DNA of 44,150 nucleotides from CAYLXX01 sp964387955 (GCA_964387955.1 CAYLXX010000006.1:1-44150); one strand, 5' to 3'; positions 7,420 to 15,890 are shown, counted from the stretch's first letter. A program made the numbers and translations. The notes: generated by a model from the letters alone, not told the origin.

Positions 7420-10196
7420 TTACTGTGAAGCAGGATACATGAGGACGTTATTGTTTTTTTCTATAGTATAAGTGCTGTTGTCTGAGGATTTCTGAGGGAT
7501 ACCGACGCTACCACCAGTCTGTTGATTCATGCCTGCTGGTCCNNNNNNNNNNNNNNNNNNNNNNNNNNNNNNNNNNNNNNNNNNNNNNNNNNNNNNNNNN
7601 NNNNNNNNNNNNNNNNNNNNNNNNNNNNNNNNNNNNNNNNNNATTTCTGAGGGATACCGACGCTACCACCAGTCTGTTGATTCATGCCTGCTGGTCCAGT
7701 ACCTGAAGGACAAAGTACAGTAGGTGCAGATGGCGAGAATGTCTTACCAATATTTTGCTGGAGCAAGTCGCGATCTGTATCTGTGATGCCGTAGTAATTG
7801 CCGCTTGGGTCACGAGCACAGTCGACATCGGCACAGTATTGATCTGAAGGCGTACATTGATGACCTGGTCGAATTAACTGATTTCTGAGCAAGCTAAAGT
7901 CTCGTGAATTCACGACACCATTGCGGTCGATGTCGGTTCTTCTGATATCGATGGTTGGAGTAGGTTGTTGAGGTAATGTTGGAGTTGGAACACCACAGTA
8001 ATAGTTGGGAATAGCACATTCGTTGAAGGTGCCATTTAAGTTAGTAAATGTGGTCAAAAGCTGGTCGTCTTGGTCAACTACAGCTGTTCGTCCGTCGTTG
8101 ACTACCATGACTGCAATATAGATCGGCATATGATTCATCATCATGCGGTCGTCATTTCTTACTACACGTATGACTCCAACTGTACCATCTTTACCGTCAT
8201 TTTCAGGCTGATGACTAATACAGGCAGCTGTTGTACAGTCCGTGCGTAGTCTTGATAGATCAACAGTAATGCCAAGTGTGGTTAGCCCGGTTGAACCGAT
8301 ATTGGCAGGCGAATCTGTAAACGTACCATCAGTTGAAGAGATTCTTAGCCAATCGTTGACTTGATTACCATCGATATCATGGTCGTTAGGATCAAGAATA
8401 ACATCTGCATGCCATCCAACTGAGCCTGCGGCACCGCTGCTAAACATAACTGTACTTAATGAGGTTATGTCCGGAGTACCAGGGTCATGATGAATTCTGA
8501 ACGAGTTAGTTGTGGCTCCTATCATGACTGGAGGATTGGTAGTTGGAGGATTCCCTATAACTCGTGGGCTATTAAACTCGGTTTCAAGCTCAACTTGGGT
8601 CACAGTTGTGTCGTTGGTCCCGGTGAAAGTCAGTGTATTACTCCCTGCATGTAAGGTTGCAAGTTCTGCAGGAGTCAAATCGTGCCTGAGCAAAACAGTT
8701 GCCGGATCAGGGTCGTATTCATAGTTGTCAAAATAAGGGACTGTAAAATTAGCTCCATTAAGGCTGACATTATATGATGCGGCTTGGCCGTGCGTGACAC
8801 TAAACACGAGTCGAGCTCTGCGAACTCCCATGGCGAAATCACCAGCAGCTATAGTAAACGGTACTGTGGCCTGACCGGTGCCAAAATTAAGTTTTTGACA
8901 ATTGGCAATACCACCATTTTGGTAGGAATGAATGTCGTAGTTAACAACTTTGCCACAGTTAGGCTGAATATAGGTCCTCATGGTCGGATTTATGCTTCCT
9001 GGAGGTCCATCGTACTGGATGGTGTCCCAATGCACGAGCTGATTGGGAATCTGGAAATCATTATTTCTTGAGGTATAAAATCGTCGATGAGCGATAGTCC
9101 AGTACCCTTTACTCCATCCAAGGCTGAAACCTGTGGCACGGGCTACACTCACTCCGTTGATAAACATTTCAGCAGTATTATGACCAGCTCCGTCATCGCT
9201 TACCCTTAACACAACTGGCATACGCACATTTACTCCAGTTGCTTGACGAACATTACCCTGGAATTCCAGAGCATCGGCTGGATTGGCGTTGTCTCGATTA
9301 ACAGTTATAAGAGCCATATTCATATTGGTATTGGTAAGAACACCAGGGTGTCCTTCGACATTTTGCGGGCGAGCAATTGAGAAGGTGATACCATTTCTAA
9401 ATTCTTGCCCACCACCTGAACCTAGAGCTCGACCTGATCCGGGAATTTCTTTGGTAAGATGAATTTCCCACCAAACTCCCTGATTTTCATTCTGAATTGG
9501 GGCCATATCTACCTCTGTTTGAAATGTACCTGTGCGATTCGTGAAATCAAAAGGTACTCTTGGGTGTATAGTCAATTCGGCACGCTGAACGCCGCCGATC
9601 ATTTCGGTATGAAAATGGCGCTCGTTAGGCATAAACATCATGCGCTCGGCATGCAGGCTCTCGGGCTGTAATCCATCGTTGGCCAAGGTACGAACATCAA
9701 GATAATCTGATTTGACTTCCATGGGGTTAGTATCCATAAAATTCTCGAAGAAAGCAGCATTGGTCATAGGCGACTGAAGAACTGTAGAACCCGCATTGGT
9801 AAGATATAACTCTTTTTGGCCGTTATCTGTACGAATGCCTTCAATTCTGATTGTGTATTGATGACTACCTTGCAAACCGTTAGCATCGGCGACAGTGGCA
9901 GTGCTAGCAAGCACTTTTGTGCTAACCAATGTATTGCCGTCCCATGTGCTAAATATTTGTCGGCTGTATCCTGCAGGTGGCGCTGGCCAATTAGCACGAA
10001 TAGTAGAATCTAGTCCTTTTAAATGCAGAGGTGAAGTTGGATTGGGTGTAACATCGGCTACTTGCGCGTGTGAACCCAGATCGCTTGATTTTTGTGCGCC
10101 TTTAAACGTGATAAAGATTGCTGCTAAAAGAAAAGTTAGAAGAAGAAGTCCACCGTACTTAAAAGCTGAATTAGATTTTGAACCTTGAGTTTCCAC
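7420..10196 (-). CDS. Membrane-anchored multidomain surface protein with dockerin (interrupted by an assembly gap)
   Basis: The reading frame starts with GTG at 10196 and enters a run of 100 N at 7642. The 55 bases on each side of the gap are identical. If one copy and the Ns are removed, the frame stays open to a TAA at 7420-7422 and codes for 873 residues (2622 bases, a multiple of three), ending ...NNNVLMYPASQ. Domains in order: a transmembrane anchor at about 13-32, a fibronectin III-like part at about 50-140, a concanavalin/LamG-like beta-sandwich at about 180-390, another beta-rich part to about 540, a calcium-type region with DPNDHDIDGNQVNDW, a Pro/Thr linker, and a dockerin-like pair of calcium loops (DIDRNGVVNSRDF and a degenerate second one) at about 750-825. 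Likely role: binding or display at the cell surface. The FMN reductase gene starts one base after its stop. Confidence 0.8.
7488..7542. repeat. 55-base copy left of the scaffold gap
   Basis: Identical over all 55 bases to 7643-7697 and in the same orientation. Both copies end exactly at, or start exactly at, the N run. The length equals a common assembler k-mer, so this is one sequence counted twice. Confidence 0.95.
7543..7642. other. Scaffold gap of exactly 100 N
   Basis: A run of 100 undetermined bases. The round number is a placeholder rather than a measured gap. The flanking 55-base duplication suggests that no sequence is missing. Confidence 0.98.
7643..7697. repeat. 55-base copy right of the scaffold gap
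   Basis: Second copy of the 7488-7542 sequence. In the dockerin gene it encodes GPAGMNQQTGGSVGIPQK. The left copy continues the same frame into the true C terminus. Confidence 0.95.
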
Positions 10197-10223
10197 AGTG
10201 TATATTTTTTCCTAGATATATAC

Positions 10224-10252
10224 ACCATATACACCTCAAATTACTTTGTCAA
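10224..10252 (-). promoter_or_regulatory. Promoter of the dockerin gene starting at 10196
   Basis: On the minus strand TTGACA (10247-10252), 17 bases, TATGGT (10224-10229). A leader of about 20 bases with an AGGA sequence precedes the GTG start, so this gene is not leaderless. Confidence 0.6.
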
Positions 10253-10267
10253 GAGTTATTTTAAATG

Positions 10268-10340
10268 TGAGCTCGGTGGGACTCGAACCCACAACCAACT
10301 CCTTAAGAGGGAGCTGCTCTACCAATTGAGCTACGAACCC
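10268..10340 (-). tRNA. tRNA-Lys (anticodon CTT)
   Basis: The minus strand folds into a full cloverleaf of 73 bases. Acceptor GGGTTCG pairs with CGAGCTC, with two G-U pairs. The D stem is GCTC/GAGC, the anticodon stem GCTCC/GGAGT with loop CTCTTAA, and the T arm GTGGG-TTCGAGT-CCCAC. The anticodon CTT reads AAG. CCA is not encoded. It lies between two dockerin genes, 71 bases upstream of the start of one of them. Confidence 0.95.
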
Positions 10341-10358
10341 TATATCAACCCTAAATGT

Positions 10359-10364
10359 ATTATA
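10359..10364 (-). promoter_or_regulatory. Extended -10 box of tRNA-Lys
   Basis: TATAAT preceded by TGG (extended -10) on the minus strand, 18 bases before the 5' end of the tRNA. Confidence 0.6.
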
Positions 10365-10375
10365 CCATTGCCAGG

Positions 10376-12148
10376 TCAGGGAGTAGGTGTGGGGATATTG
10401 GGTAAGCTACCGTCGCAATAACGCTCTAAATTTGGGGTAGGGAAGACATGACCATATTCCTGCTTTATCATATTAAATTCCGATATTCCAATTACTCCAT
10501 CGCATATTATATCCGCACAAGGAATAGTCGGAGTCGGTGCCGGAGGCTGGATAATCTGACTACAGGTTGATCCTTGCTGGTTTCTGTAAATATTAAAATC
10601 AACTGCGTTTACTATACCATCTCTATTAATATCAACTCGTGCGGGAGTGTATGTTGGCGTTGGGGTTGGGGTATTGGTTAGAGGAATTGTTGGCGTTGGG
10701 GGTATACCGCCAGGTAAAGGCAAAGCTCCCTGGGTATAGTAGTTACCGGCCCATAACCGTATATACCCTCCGTCGTCATCGGCAAAAGTGGCGGTTTGGT
10801 CATTAACTCGGTTCATAGGGTTGCCATTGGTTAAAGCAGTTGGATTAGTAATGCCATCTGCCAGGTAATCAAAATAATGAGTCTGCGAACCAGTGCCAGC
10901 ACCCCACATAATACCTATCAGACCGATATCGGCCCAATCCTGGATCCGTTGTCTCCCTGACGTTGTACCAGGCGTCGGGTTGAGAAAGTATTCAGTTCGG
11001 TTGTCCTGGTAATGGCTAACGACGTTGTTTTCTGATCTAAATACTCGGTTGCCGTTGGGTACCTGCCACATAATCACACGCTTGTTCGTACCCGACACAA
11101 TCAATCCCAACCAGCGTTTAAAGGTAGAAAATCGTGGCTCACGGCTATCATCATCCCACCACCAGCGGCAAGTAGGCGAGGATTGCGTACAGTTAGTATT
11201 GTAAAAAGCCGCATCGCGATCGAGCGGGTCAAAAGCCAGCAGATCATATCCGGGCCCAAAGCTGTTGATGTATTGCGCCCAGGAATTGGCGTGCGAGGTC
11301 ACATCGGTTGTGTTGTTGCAGTCATTTCTGTATAAGCACGTCGTTAAATCGATTTGGCCATATTGATTGCTTTCTCCCCAGGTACCAAATTGCTCGGCGA
11401 GAATCACGTTGGGCGCGTAGACATCTCGTAGGTGGGCAATCGCCTGGTAAAAACCGCGATACGTATTGGGAAATCCTTGTACATCAGTAAATCCGGAAGA
11501 TGCCACCGAAGTAGGCTGTGACGAAGCATCATAACGCGGAGTTCTACTATAGGCATCCTGCATCATGACACCATTGAGATCTGGCTCAAAGATGACAATA
11601 ATTTTTTGATTATTCACAGGTGTCGGTGTCGGCGACGTGCCAAAACAAGTTTGCGGCGGAGAATAAATACGCTGCATAAAGGCTTTAAATTCCGAGTAGT
11701 ACTGGGCCATGATGGTCGTGCTTTGCAAGTTATCAAACTCAGACCCGCCGCCGATGGTGATGATGCGGTAATACACGAAGCCTGTCCGTCGATTGTTATT
11801 AACCGAAGTTTTTATGTAGTTGGGAATATAACAAGTGCCGTAACTTTGCCAGTCGCCCGCTAAATATTGGTAACGGTAATCAAACGGTACATTGGTCGGA
11901 CCGGTGATACTCGATTGACTGCCATCAAACAAACCAAACCCAAATGTACTGGGCATACCTGTGGGAATCGGCGGCAATGCTGGAGTAGCTGTGACCAAAA
12001 CTTTGGCCATTGTAAATTTATCATAAGACCCGTTTTTTCTAATAGCTCCTGATATAAAAATTACAGAGACTAAAAATAAGATAAAAACCGCAACCGTGAA
12101 TACGCCGTTGGGAAATTGGCTATTTTTATTACGACTGAGGTCATCCAT
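10376..12148 (-). CDS. Membrane-anchored dockerin protein with glycoside-hydrolase-like domain
   Basis: This 590-residue protein has an N-terminal transmembrane anchor at about 14-33. A large central domain at about 60-470 carries alternating strand motifs such as IIVIFEPDLNGVMM, NVILAEQFGTWGE, DLLAFDPLDRDA and KRVIMWQVPNG. A TPTPTYTP linker and a dockerin at about 503-575 (VDINRDGIVNAVDFNIY and a second loop around CDGVIGISEFN) follow, and the tail is Pro/Thr-rich. The central part looks like a TIM-barrel glycoside hydrolase, with Glu residues at strand ends as possible catalytic acids, but I cannot assign a GH family. The ATG at 12148 follows a TTGACA-17-TATCGT promoter by ten bases. A longer frame to 12253 would run into the tRNA-Arg gene and is rejected. 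Confidence 0.8.
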   Translation of the reverse strand: MDDLSRNKNSQFPNGVFTVAVFILFLVSVIFISGAIRKNGSYDKFTMAKVLVTATPALPPIPTGMPSTFGFGLFDGSQSSITGPTNVPFDYRYQYLAGDWQSYGTCYIPNYIKTSVNNNRRTGFVYYRIITIGGGSEFDNLQSTTIMAQYYSEFKAFMQRIYSPPQTCFGTSPTPTPVNNQKIIVIFEPDLNGVMMQDAYSRTPRYDASSQPTSVASSGFTDVQGFPNTYRGFYQAIAHLRDVYAPNVILAEQFGTWGESNQYGQIDLTTCLYRNDCNNTTDVTSHANSWAQYINSFGPGYDLLAFDPLDRDAAFYNTNCTQSSPTCRWWWDDDSREPRFSTFKRWLGLIVSGTNKRVIMWQVPNGNRVFRSENNVVSHYQDNRTEYFLNPTPGTTSGRQRIQDWADIGLIGIMWGAGTGSQTHYFDYLADGITNPTALTNGNPMNRVNDQTATFADDDGGYIRLWAGNYYTQGALPLPGGIPPTPTIPLTNTPTPTPTYTPARVDINRDGIVNAVDFNIYRNQQGSTCSQIIQPPAPTPTIPCADIICDGVIGISEFNMIKQEYGHVFPTPNLERYCDGSLPNIPTPTP

Positions 12149-12158
12149 ACGTACCTTC

Positions 12159-12187
12159 ACGATAGTAAAGATGCAAACAATTGTCAA
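12159..12187 (-). promoter_or_regulatory. Promoter of the dockerin gene starting at 12148
   Basis: TTGACA (12182-12187), 17 bases, TATCGT (12159-12164), then ten bases containing GAAGG to the ATG. The string around the -35, CTTGACAATTGTT, recurs at the promoter of the dockerin gene that starts at 21157. Confidence 0.7.
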
Positions 12188-12205
12188 GGCAGAAACTTCC
12201 CCTTG

Positions 12206-12279
12206 CGCGCTCGGCAGGACTCGAACCCGCAACCTTGTGGTCCGAAGCCACACGCTCTATCCAGTTAAGCTACGAGCGC
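12206..12279 (-). tRNA. tRNA-Arg (anticodon TCG)
   Basis: A cloverleaf of 74 bases on the minus strand. Acceptor GCGCTCG pairs with CGAGCGC, the anticodon stem TGTGG/CCACA has loop CTTCGGA, and the T arm is GCGGG-TTCGAGT-CCTGC. The anticodon TCG reads CGA. CCA is not encoded. The dockerin gene at 12148 starts 57 bases further on. Confidence 0.95.
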
Positions 12280-12295
12280 AAAAGGGAACTAATAT

Positions 12296-12303
12296 ATTAT
12301 ACT
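12296..12303. promoter_or_regulatory. Overlapping divergent -10 boxes (tRNA-Arg / methyltransferase)
   Basis: TATAAT on the minus strand (12296-12301), 16 bases before tRNA-Arg, overlaps TATACT on the plus strand (12298-12303), which ends six bases before the ATG at 12310. Only one of the two can be occupied at a time. Confidence 0.55.
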
Positions 12304-12309
12304 ATAGCC

Positions 12310-12855
12310 ATGATCGGTGTAATTATCTATCTGGGCGCTATCTTGCTTGAGCTGGCTTTTTTTATCGGTTTCACAATTTATATACTCGGACTTATTTTTT
12401 CCAGCATTATGGGCTCCCCGTATGTGCCAACCAAGCGCAAGCAAGTTGAACTTATCCTAAAAAACGCCAAATTCAAAAAAGGTCAATATCTTATTGAGAT
12501 CGGCTCAGGCGACGGCAGACTTTCAACCATGGCCACAAAGCTATATGGAGTCAAAGCGCTCGGTATCGATATTAATCCTATGCTTATTAAATATGCCAAG
12601 TTAAAAGCTCGACTAGCCAGAGCCACACATGTCCAGTTCAAACGAGCCAATATCCTCCATGAAGATCTGACAAAAGCTGATGTTATTTACATTTTCCTCA
12701 TGCCTGAGCTTATTAAGAAACTGGAGCCGCAACTATCGCATCTACGAAAAAAAACTCTTGTTATCTCACACGGCTTTAAAGTGCCGTATCTTGAAAAAAA
12801 GAAGATTCAAACAATTGAGCAGCGACCTTTTCCCACCTATTTTTATAAAATTTAA
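12310..12855 (+). CDS. Membrane-anchored class I methyltransferase, FAM173/ATPSc-KMT-like
   Basis: This 181-residue protein has an N-terminal transmembrane helix (about residues 2-32), then YVPTKRKQVELIL, then the SAM-binding motif I LIEIGSGDGRLSTMA near residue 62. The acidic end of the second strand (GIDINPMLI) and VIYIFLMPEL follow. The combination of membrane helix, a P-T-K-Q segment and V/I-E/D-I-G-S-G-D-G-R is characteristic of the FAM173 family, whose eukaryotic members methylate lysine of ATP synthase c and ADP/ATP carriers. Assignment to that family is from memory of its motifs. A lysine target is an inference. The start follows TATACT by six bases; the longer frame from 12181 runs through tRNA-Arg. 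Confidence 0.75.
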   Translation: MIGVIIYLGAILLELAFFIGFTIYILGLIFSSIMGSPYVPTKRKQVELILKNAKFKKGQYLIEIGSGDGRLSTMATKLYGVKALGIDINPMLIKYAKLKARLARATHVQFKRANILHEDLTKADVIYIFLMPELIKKLEPQLSHLRKKTLVISHGFKVPYLEKKKIQTIEQRPFPTYFYKI

Positions 12856-12857
12856 AT

Positions 12858-12863
12858 TATATT
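12858..12863 (+). promoter_or_regulatory. -10 box of the 12870 gene, leaderless spacing
   Basis: TATATT ends six bases before the ATG at 12870, overlapping the end region of the methyltransferase gene. Confidence 0.5.
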
Positions 12864-12869
12864 GGTACT

Positions 12870-13214
12870 ATGTCTGAAAATCCCAAAGAAGCCGCACCCA
12901 TCATGGCCACGATTACTTTTCATAAAGAAACACTCTACAAAGATTTTGTCCCTGAGTTACTAAAGGCTCGTAAGCTCTTCACTCAACTGTATCTAATAAG
13001 TTATTCCCGTATCGAGGATCTCAGAGACTACACTTGGAGTGGCAACGATACATATGAAGATGAGGCGGGACTGGGAATTGAGTGGAGTTCGGAAGTCGCC
13101 ACTGATCCATCTGTTATCTCAGAAGGCACAAAAATAGATTTTCTTGGTAAAGAAGATACCCCAAAGGATTTGATGGAGGCTTTTTACGTAGCCTTTTCGC
13201 AAAAGACACCATAA
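12870..13214 (+). CDS. Small protein of unknown function
   Basis: 114 residues, beginning MSENPKEAAPIMATITF, without a signal peptide or membrane segment. The second half is acidic and has the segment GLGIEWSSEV. I do not recognise it. A -10 box six bases before the ATG supports the start. It lies 14 bases after the methyltransferase gene and could also be read from that transcript. Confidence 0.7.
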   Translation: MSENPKEAAPIMATITFHKETLYKDFVPELLKARKLFTQLYLISYSRIEDLRDYTWSGNDTYEDEAGLGIEWSSEVATDPSVISEGTKIDFLGKEDTPKDLMEAFYVAFSQKTP

Positions 13215-13215
13215 G

Positions 13216-13244
13216 TTGACAGCGGCAGCTTTTTTACCTATAGT
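13216..13244 (+). promoter_or_regulatory. Consensus promoter of the lysozyme-like gene, leaderless spacing
   Basis: TTGACA (13216-13221), 17 bases, TATAGT (13239-13244), then seven bases to the ATG at 13252. This is one of the cleanest examples in the window of a full promoter placed directly on the start codon. Confidence 0.75.
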
Positions 13245-13251
13245 GAAACGT

Positions 13252-13842
13252 ATGCGCAGTAAATTTTTTATATTAGGGATACCGTTTGTCATCCTGGCAT
13301 CTCTCAATATTTGGCTCGCCGGCACGCTTTACAATCAACAACAAAAAACAGCCCACACTGCCCAAGTTCTCAATGAAATCGAAAAGGGAGGGTATGTCGC
13401 CAAGACGTTTCCTTCTTCACCGCTTGTCCTGGGCAGTTATGATACTCAAATCACCCAAGACGATGGCCGCGCCTCCAACTTGAAGAGTTTTTTTAGAAAA
13501 TATAACTCACCTCTCTATGACTCAGCTGAACATATTGTGGCAGTATCAGATAAATACGGCTTCGATTATCGACTTTTGCCTGCAATTGCCATGCAAGAAT
13601 CAAATGTCTGTTTAAAAATTCCGCCCAATTCTCATAACTGCTGGGGGTGGGGGATTTACGGTGATAATGTCCTGAAGTTTGCTTCGTTTGATGAAGCTAT
13701 CGATGAAGTATCCCGCGGGATAAAAGAAGAATATATCGATAAAGGCATGGTCACGGCTAGTCAGATCATGAAAGTTTACAATCCTTCTTCAAATGGCAGC
13801 TGGGCCTATGGGGTCAATCTGTTCCTGCGAGCTCTCGAGTAA
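13252..13842 (+). CDS. Membrane-anchored lysozyme-like (glucosaminidase/transglycosylase fold) protein
   Basis: 196 residues with an N-terminal hydrophobic anchor (about 6-23), a linker, and a C-terminal lysozyme-like domain. Key stretch: LLPAIAMQESNVCLKIPP near residue 113, where the Glu after MQ is the likely catalytic acid. WGWGIYG, SFDEAIDEVSRGIKEEY and WAYGVNLFLRALE follow. These are hallmarks of the glucosaminidase-like or lytic-transglycosylase-like folds that cut peptidoglycan. Role in wall remodelling is an inference. A paralogue lies at 15891-16463. The ATG at 13252 is fixed by the promoter that ends seven bases before it; the earlier TTG frame start at 13216 is inside the -35 box. 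Confidence 0.8.
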   Translation: MRSKFFILGIPFVILASLNIWLAGTLYNQQQKTAHTAQVLNEIEKGGYVAKTFPSSPLVLGSYDTQITQDDGRASNLKSFFRKYNSPLYDSAEHIVAVSDKYGFDYRLLPAIAMQESNVCLKIPPNSHNCWGWGIYGDNVLKFASFDEAIDEVSRGIKEEYIDKGMVTASQIMKVYNPSSNGSWAYGVNLFLRALE

Positions 13843-13844
13843 TC

Positions 13845-14369
13845 TCACGCCACATGAAGAAATTCTGCAGCGTCCATAGCATGTAATCCAACCTGCGGAT
13901 TATCGAACATAAGCTCACCTTCATGGTTGAGATCTTCTACGATCTGTTGCACAAGCGGTAATCCGCGCGAAATCAAGCCTGTCATATCAGTTTTAATACT
14001 GGCAGCAAATGTTTTGAGATTATGAAACTTTGCTACAGACATATATACAAGATAGGGGGATTTGTCTTCGGTATTGGTGGTAATTTTTTCGACATTAGGC
14101 TTAAGCATATCTAGCTCAAAACCGTAATTTGTATCTTCTTCTTCATTCTTGCCAGGATGTGCTATGGTTATTGTTTCGCCATTTTGAGCAAGAGTGCCTA
14201 GCCAATACAATCGATCTATGTACAAATCGAATACCTCTTTCAGCGACAAATTATGTTCCTGTGCGGTTACCTCCATATTCTCAACATCCGAGGGTTTTAA
14301 AAAAATATTGATGCCTAAAGCTCGTTCGCCACAGTGTTCATGATGGGGGAAAATTCGGGGACGTTCCAT
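13845..14369 (-). CDS. Protein of unknown function, second gene of a pair
   Basis: 174 residues beginning MERPRIFPHHEHCGE. No membrane segment or known motif is visible. The composition is that of a soluble alpha/beta protein (for instance LKPSDVENMEVTAQEHNLS). The ATG at 14369 comes four bases after the stop of the upstream gene, so the two are probably translated from one message. The longer frame to 14663 overlaps that gene entirely and is rejected. The stop is two bases from the stop of the convergent lysozyme-like gene. Confidence 0.7.
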   Translation of the reverse strand: MERPRIFPHHEHCGERALGINIFLKPSDVENMEVTAQEHNLSLKEVFDLYIDRLYWLGTLAQNGETITIAHPGKNEEEDTNYGFELDMLKPNVEKITTNTEDKSPYLVYMSVAKFHNLKTFAASIKTDMTGLISRGLPLVQQIVEDLNHEGELMFDNPQVGLHAMDAAEFLHVA

Positions 14370-14373
14370 AAGA

Positions 14374-14988
14374 TTACTGCACGGAGCGGGCGTTGGCAAG
14401 TTCCTGGGAAAGAGAGTATTGAGTACCTTTCTTTTTGGATAAGGAAGCAAATAACGAACCCCTTTTTTTCTTTTTAGATTGCATAGCCTCAAGCCATGTG
14501 TGAGACTCTGAGATTTTAGCCTTAAGTGTACGCAAAAGTGACAAAACGACTTCGAGGAAACGGATATGGTAAATGCCTGGTTTCTCGGGAAGATCGTTGA
14601 TGGTAAGATTCTCGATGTCCTTGACCTCTTGCACGAGTGCAGCATTGGCTTTTTTGAGGGCAATGATCTCGTGTTTAATTTGGTCGGTTAGCTCTTTAAT
14701 GGCTCTCATTTCTTGGTCTTTGCCTGCATCAAACAAAGTCCTATACTCTGGGCGTCTGAAAGGTATCTGAGGCTTGTTTTCTTGATGAGGCTCAGTACCA
14801 TAGTGTTCGCTGTCTTTATAGCCAAAAAAAGGCTCAAACATATCAGAAGCTACGTCTGTACCGATGTCTTTGAAGGCGTCAAGACTTGAGCGCGCAGTAG
14901 AGGAACCGAGTTCCTGGAAGGCTTCCAGTGGGTTTTTTTGGTAGGAAGAAGACTGTTTACGAGTACTTGTGGTACCCTTGGAATTCAT
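14374..14988 (-). CDS. Coiled-coil protein of unknown function
   Basis: 204 residues. The N-terminal part is Ser/Thr-rich and low in complexity (NSKGTTSTRKQSSSYQKN). A coiled-coil helix at about 90-130 follows (ELTDQIKHEIIALKKANAAL), then a compact segment PEKPGIYHIRFLEVVLSLL and a basic KKKKRG tail. I believe this type is restricted to Microgenomates-like bacteria, but I cannot name the family with confidence. The promoter TTGATT-17-TAAAAT ends six bases before the ATG and overlaps the end of tig. Confidence 0.7.
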   Translation of the reverse strand: MNSKGTTSTRKQSSSYQKNPLEAFQELGSSTARSSLDAFKDIGTDVASDMFEPFFGYKDSEHYGTEPHQENKPQIPFRRPEYRTLFDAGKDQEMRAIKELTDQIKHEIIALKKANAALVQEVKDIENLTINDLPEKPGIYHIRFLEVVLSLLRTLKAKISESHTWLEAMQSKKKKRGSLFASLSKKKGTQYSLSQELANARSVQ

Positions 14989-14994
14989 ACTTAT

Positions 14995-15023
14995 ATTTTA
15001 CTACAGGCTTACTAGATAATCAA
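14995..15023 (-). promoter_or_regulatory. Promoter of the coiled-coil gene, inside the end of tig, leaderless spacing
   Basis: TTGATT (15018-15023), 17 bases, TAAAAT (14995-15000) on the minus strand, then six bases to the ATG at 14988. Confidence 0.6.
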
Positions 15024-15888
15024 GTGTCTTCTGCTTGCGCAGGACGCTGGCGTACATGTACGCGTTGGCTTGGGCAGCCTCGCGTTCTTTGTCGTCTTTG
15101 ACCCCAGCAAACAGCTTATCAAGGTCGGCCTGTTCAACTTTTATACCTGCCTTATCGGCGATTTCGGCTAAAATAAACTCGAGCTTATAGGTATCCTCAA
15201 TTTCTTTAGTATAGCGAGCTTTTAACTCGTCCATAGTGGTATTTTTTGACTTCAAATAGGCATCAGTGGTCAAGCCTATGCGCTGGACGTCATCGACCAG
15301 CTGGCTGAGCCTGCGATTGACCTCGTCTTCGAGGATAAGCTCTGAAATCTCGACTTTGGATCCTTTAATGAGCCCATCGAGAATTGAGTTAAGGAGCTTC
15401 TGGTGATTCTCGTTTTGGTCGGCCTCGCTTGCCTCGCTTGCCTCGGCCTGCTTCTGGTCCTTGCCTGGTACCCAAATATCGTTTTTCTTGGCCTCGGCCT
15501 TCACCTTAGCCACGACCTCTTTATAATTAGCCACGTCGACTGTCGGTTTAAGGGCAGTGGTGAACTTGATTTCCCATGCCTCACCCTCTTTGGCTTTGAT
15601 AAGCTCAACTTTAGGCGAAACAATCGGCTTTAGGCTCTCTTTTTTGACAATATCTTCGTAGATGGTAGGTAGGAGGTCGCGGAGCATTTGGGAGTATACA
15701 GCGTCGCTCTGGACGTGTTTTTTGGCCATGTCGCGAGGGACTTTGCCTTTGCGGAAGCCTTTGAGCTCAAGCTGAGTATGCAGCACATCAAACGCCTTTT
15801 CAGACGCTACCTTGATCTCATCGGCCGGTATGGCCACATCAATCTCAAGGGTATTCTTGGGTAGGTTTTTGAGCGTGTGGGTAACCAT
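15001..15888 (-). CDS. tig: Trigger factor lacking the PPIase domain
   Basis: This 295-residue ribosome-associated chaperone binds nascent chains at the exit tunnel. The N-terminal ribosome-binding domain is clear, with the signature GFRKGKVPRDM near residue 43. After about residue 125 the chain goes through a short charged linker straight into the helical C-terminal domain (ISELILEDEVNRRLSQL, DELKARYTKEIEDTYKLEFIL). The middle FKBP-type peptidyl-prolyl isomerase domain of the usual 430-450-residue protein is missing. The linker contains an Ala-Ser-Glu tandem written by a 9-base DNA repeat near 15420-15445. The ATG comes two bases after the stop of the lysozyme-like gene, so the chaperone is the second gene of that operon. 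Confidence 0.9.
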   Translation of the reverse strand: MVTHTLKNLPKNTLEIDVAIPADEIKVASEKAFDVLHTQLELKGFRKGKVPRDMAKKHVQSDAVYSQMLRDLLPTIYEDIVKKESLKPIVSPKVELIKAKEGEAWEIKFTTALKPTVDVANYKEVVAKVKAEAKKNDIWVPGKDQKQAEASEASEADQNENHQKLLNSILDGLIKGSKVEISELILEDEVNRRLSQLVDDVQRIGLTTDAYLKSKNTTMDELKARYTKEIEDTYKLEFILAEIADKAGIKVEQADLDKLFAGVKDDKEREAAQANAYMYASVLRKQKTLDYLVSL

Positions 15889-15890
15889 GG

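Noticed and set aside
7529..7723. Plus-strand frame across the N gap
   Set aside because: It consists of the unknown bases and the antisense of the dockerin gene.
10185..10421. 78-codon frame reading GTRTHNQLLKRELLYQLSYE
   Set aside because: This is the well-known spurious translation of a tRNA gene read on the opposite strand, here tRNA-Lys.
12148..12253. N-terminal extension of the dockerin gene to 12253
   Set aside because: It would translate part of the tRNA-Arg gene and skip the TTGACA-17-TATCGT promoter. The membrane anchor follows normally from the ATG at 12148.
12181..12309. Extension of the methyltransferase frame to 12181
   Set aside because: It runs through the complement of tRNA-Arg; a -10 box six bases before the ATG at 12310 fixes the start.
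14370..14663. N-terminal extension of the 13845-14369 gene
   Set aside because: It lies wholly over the upstream coiled-coil gene in another frame, and an ATG four bases after that gene's stop gives a normal start.
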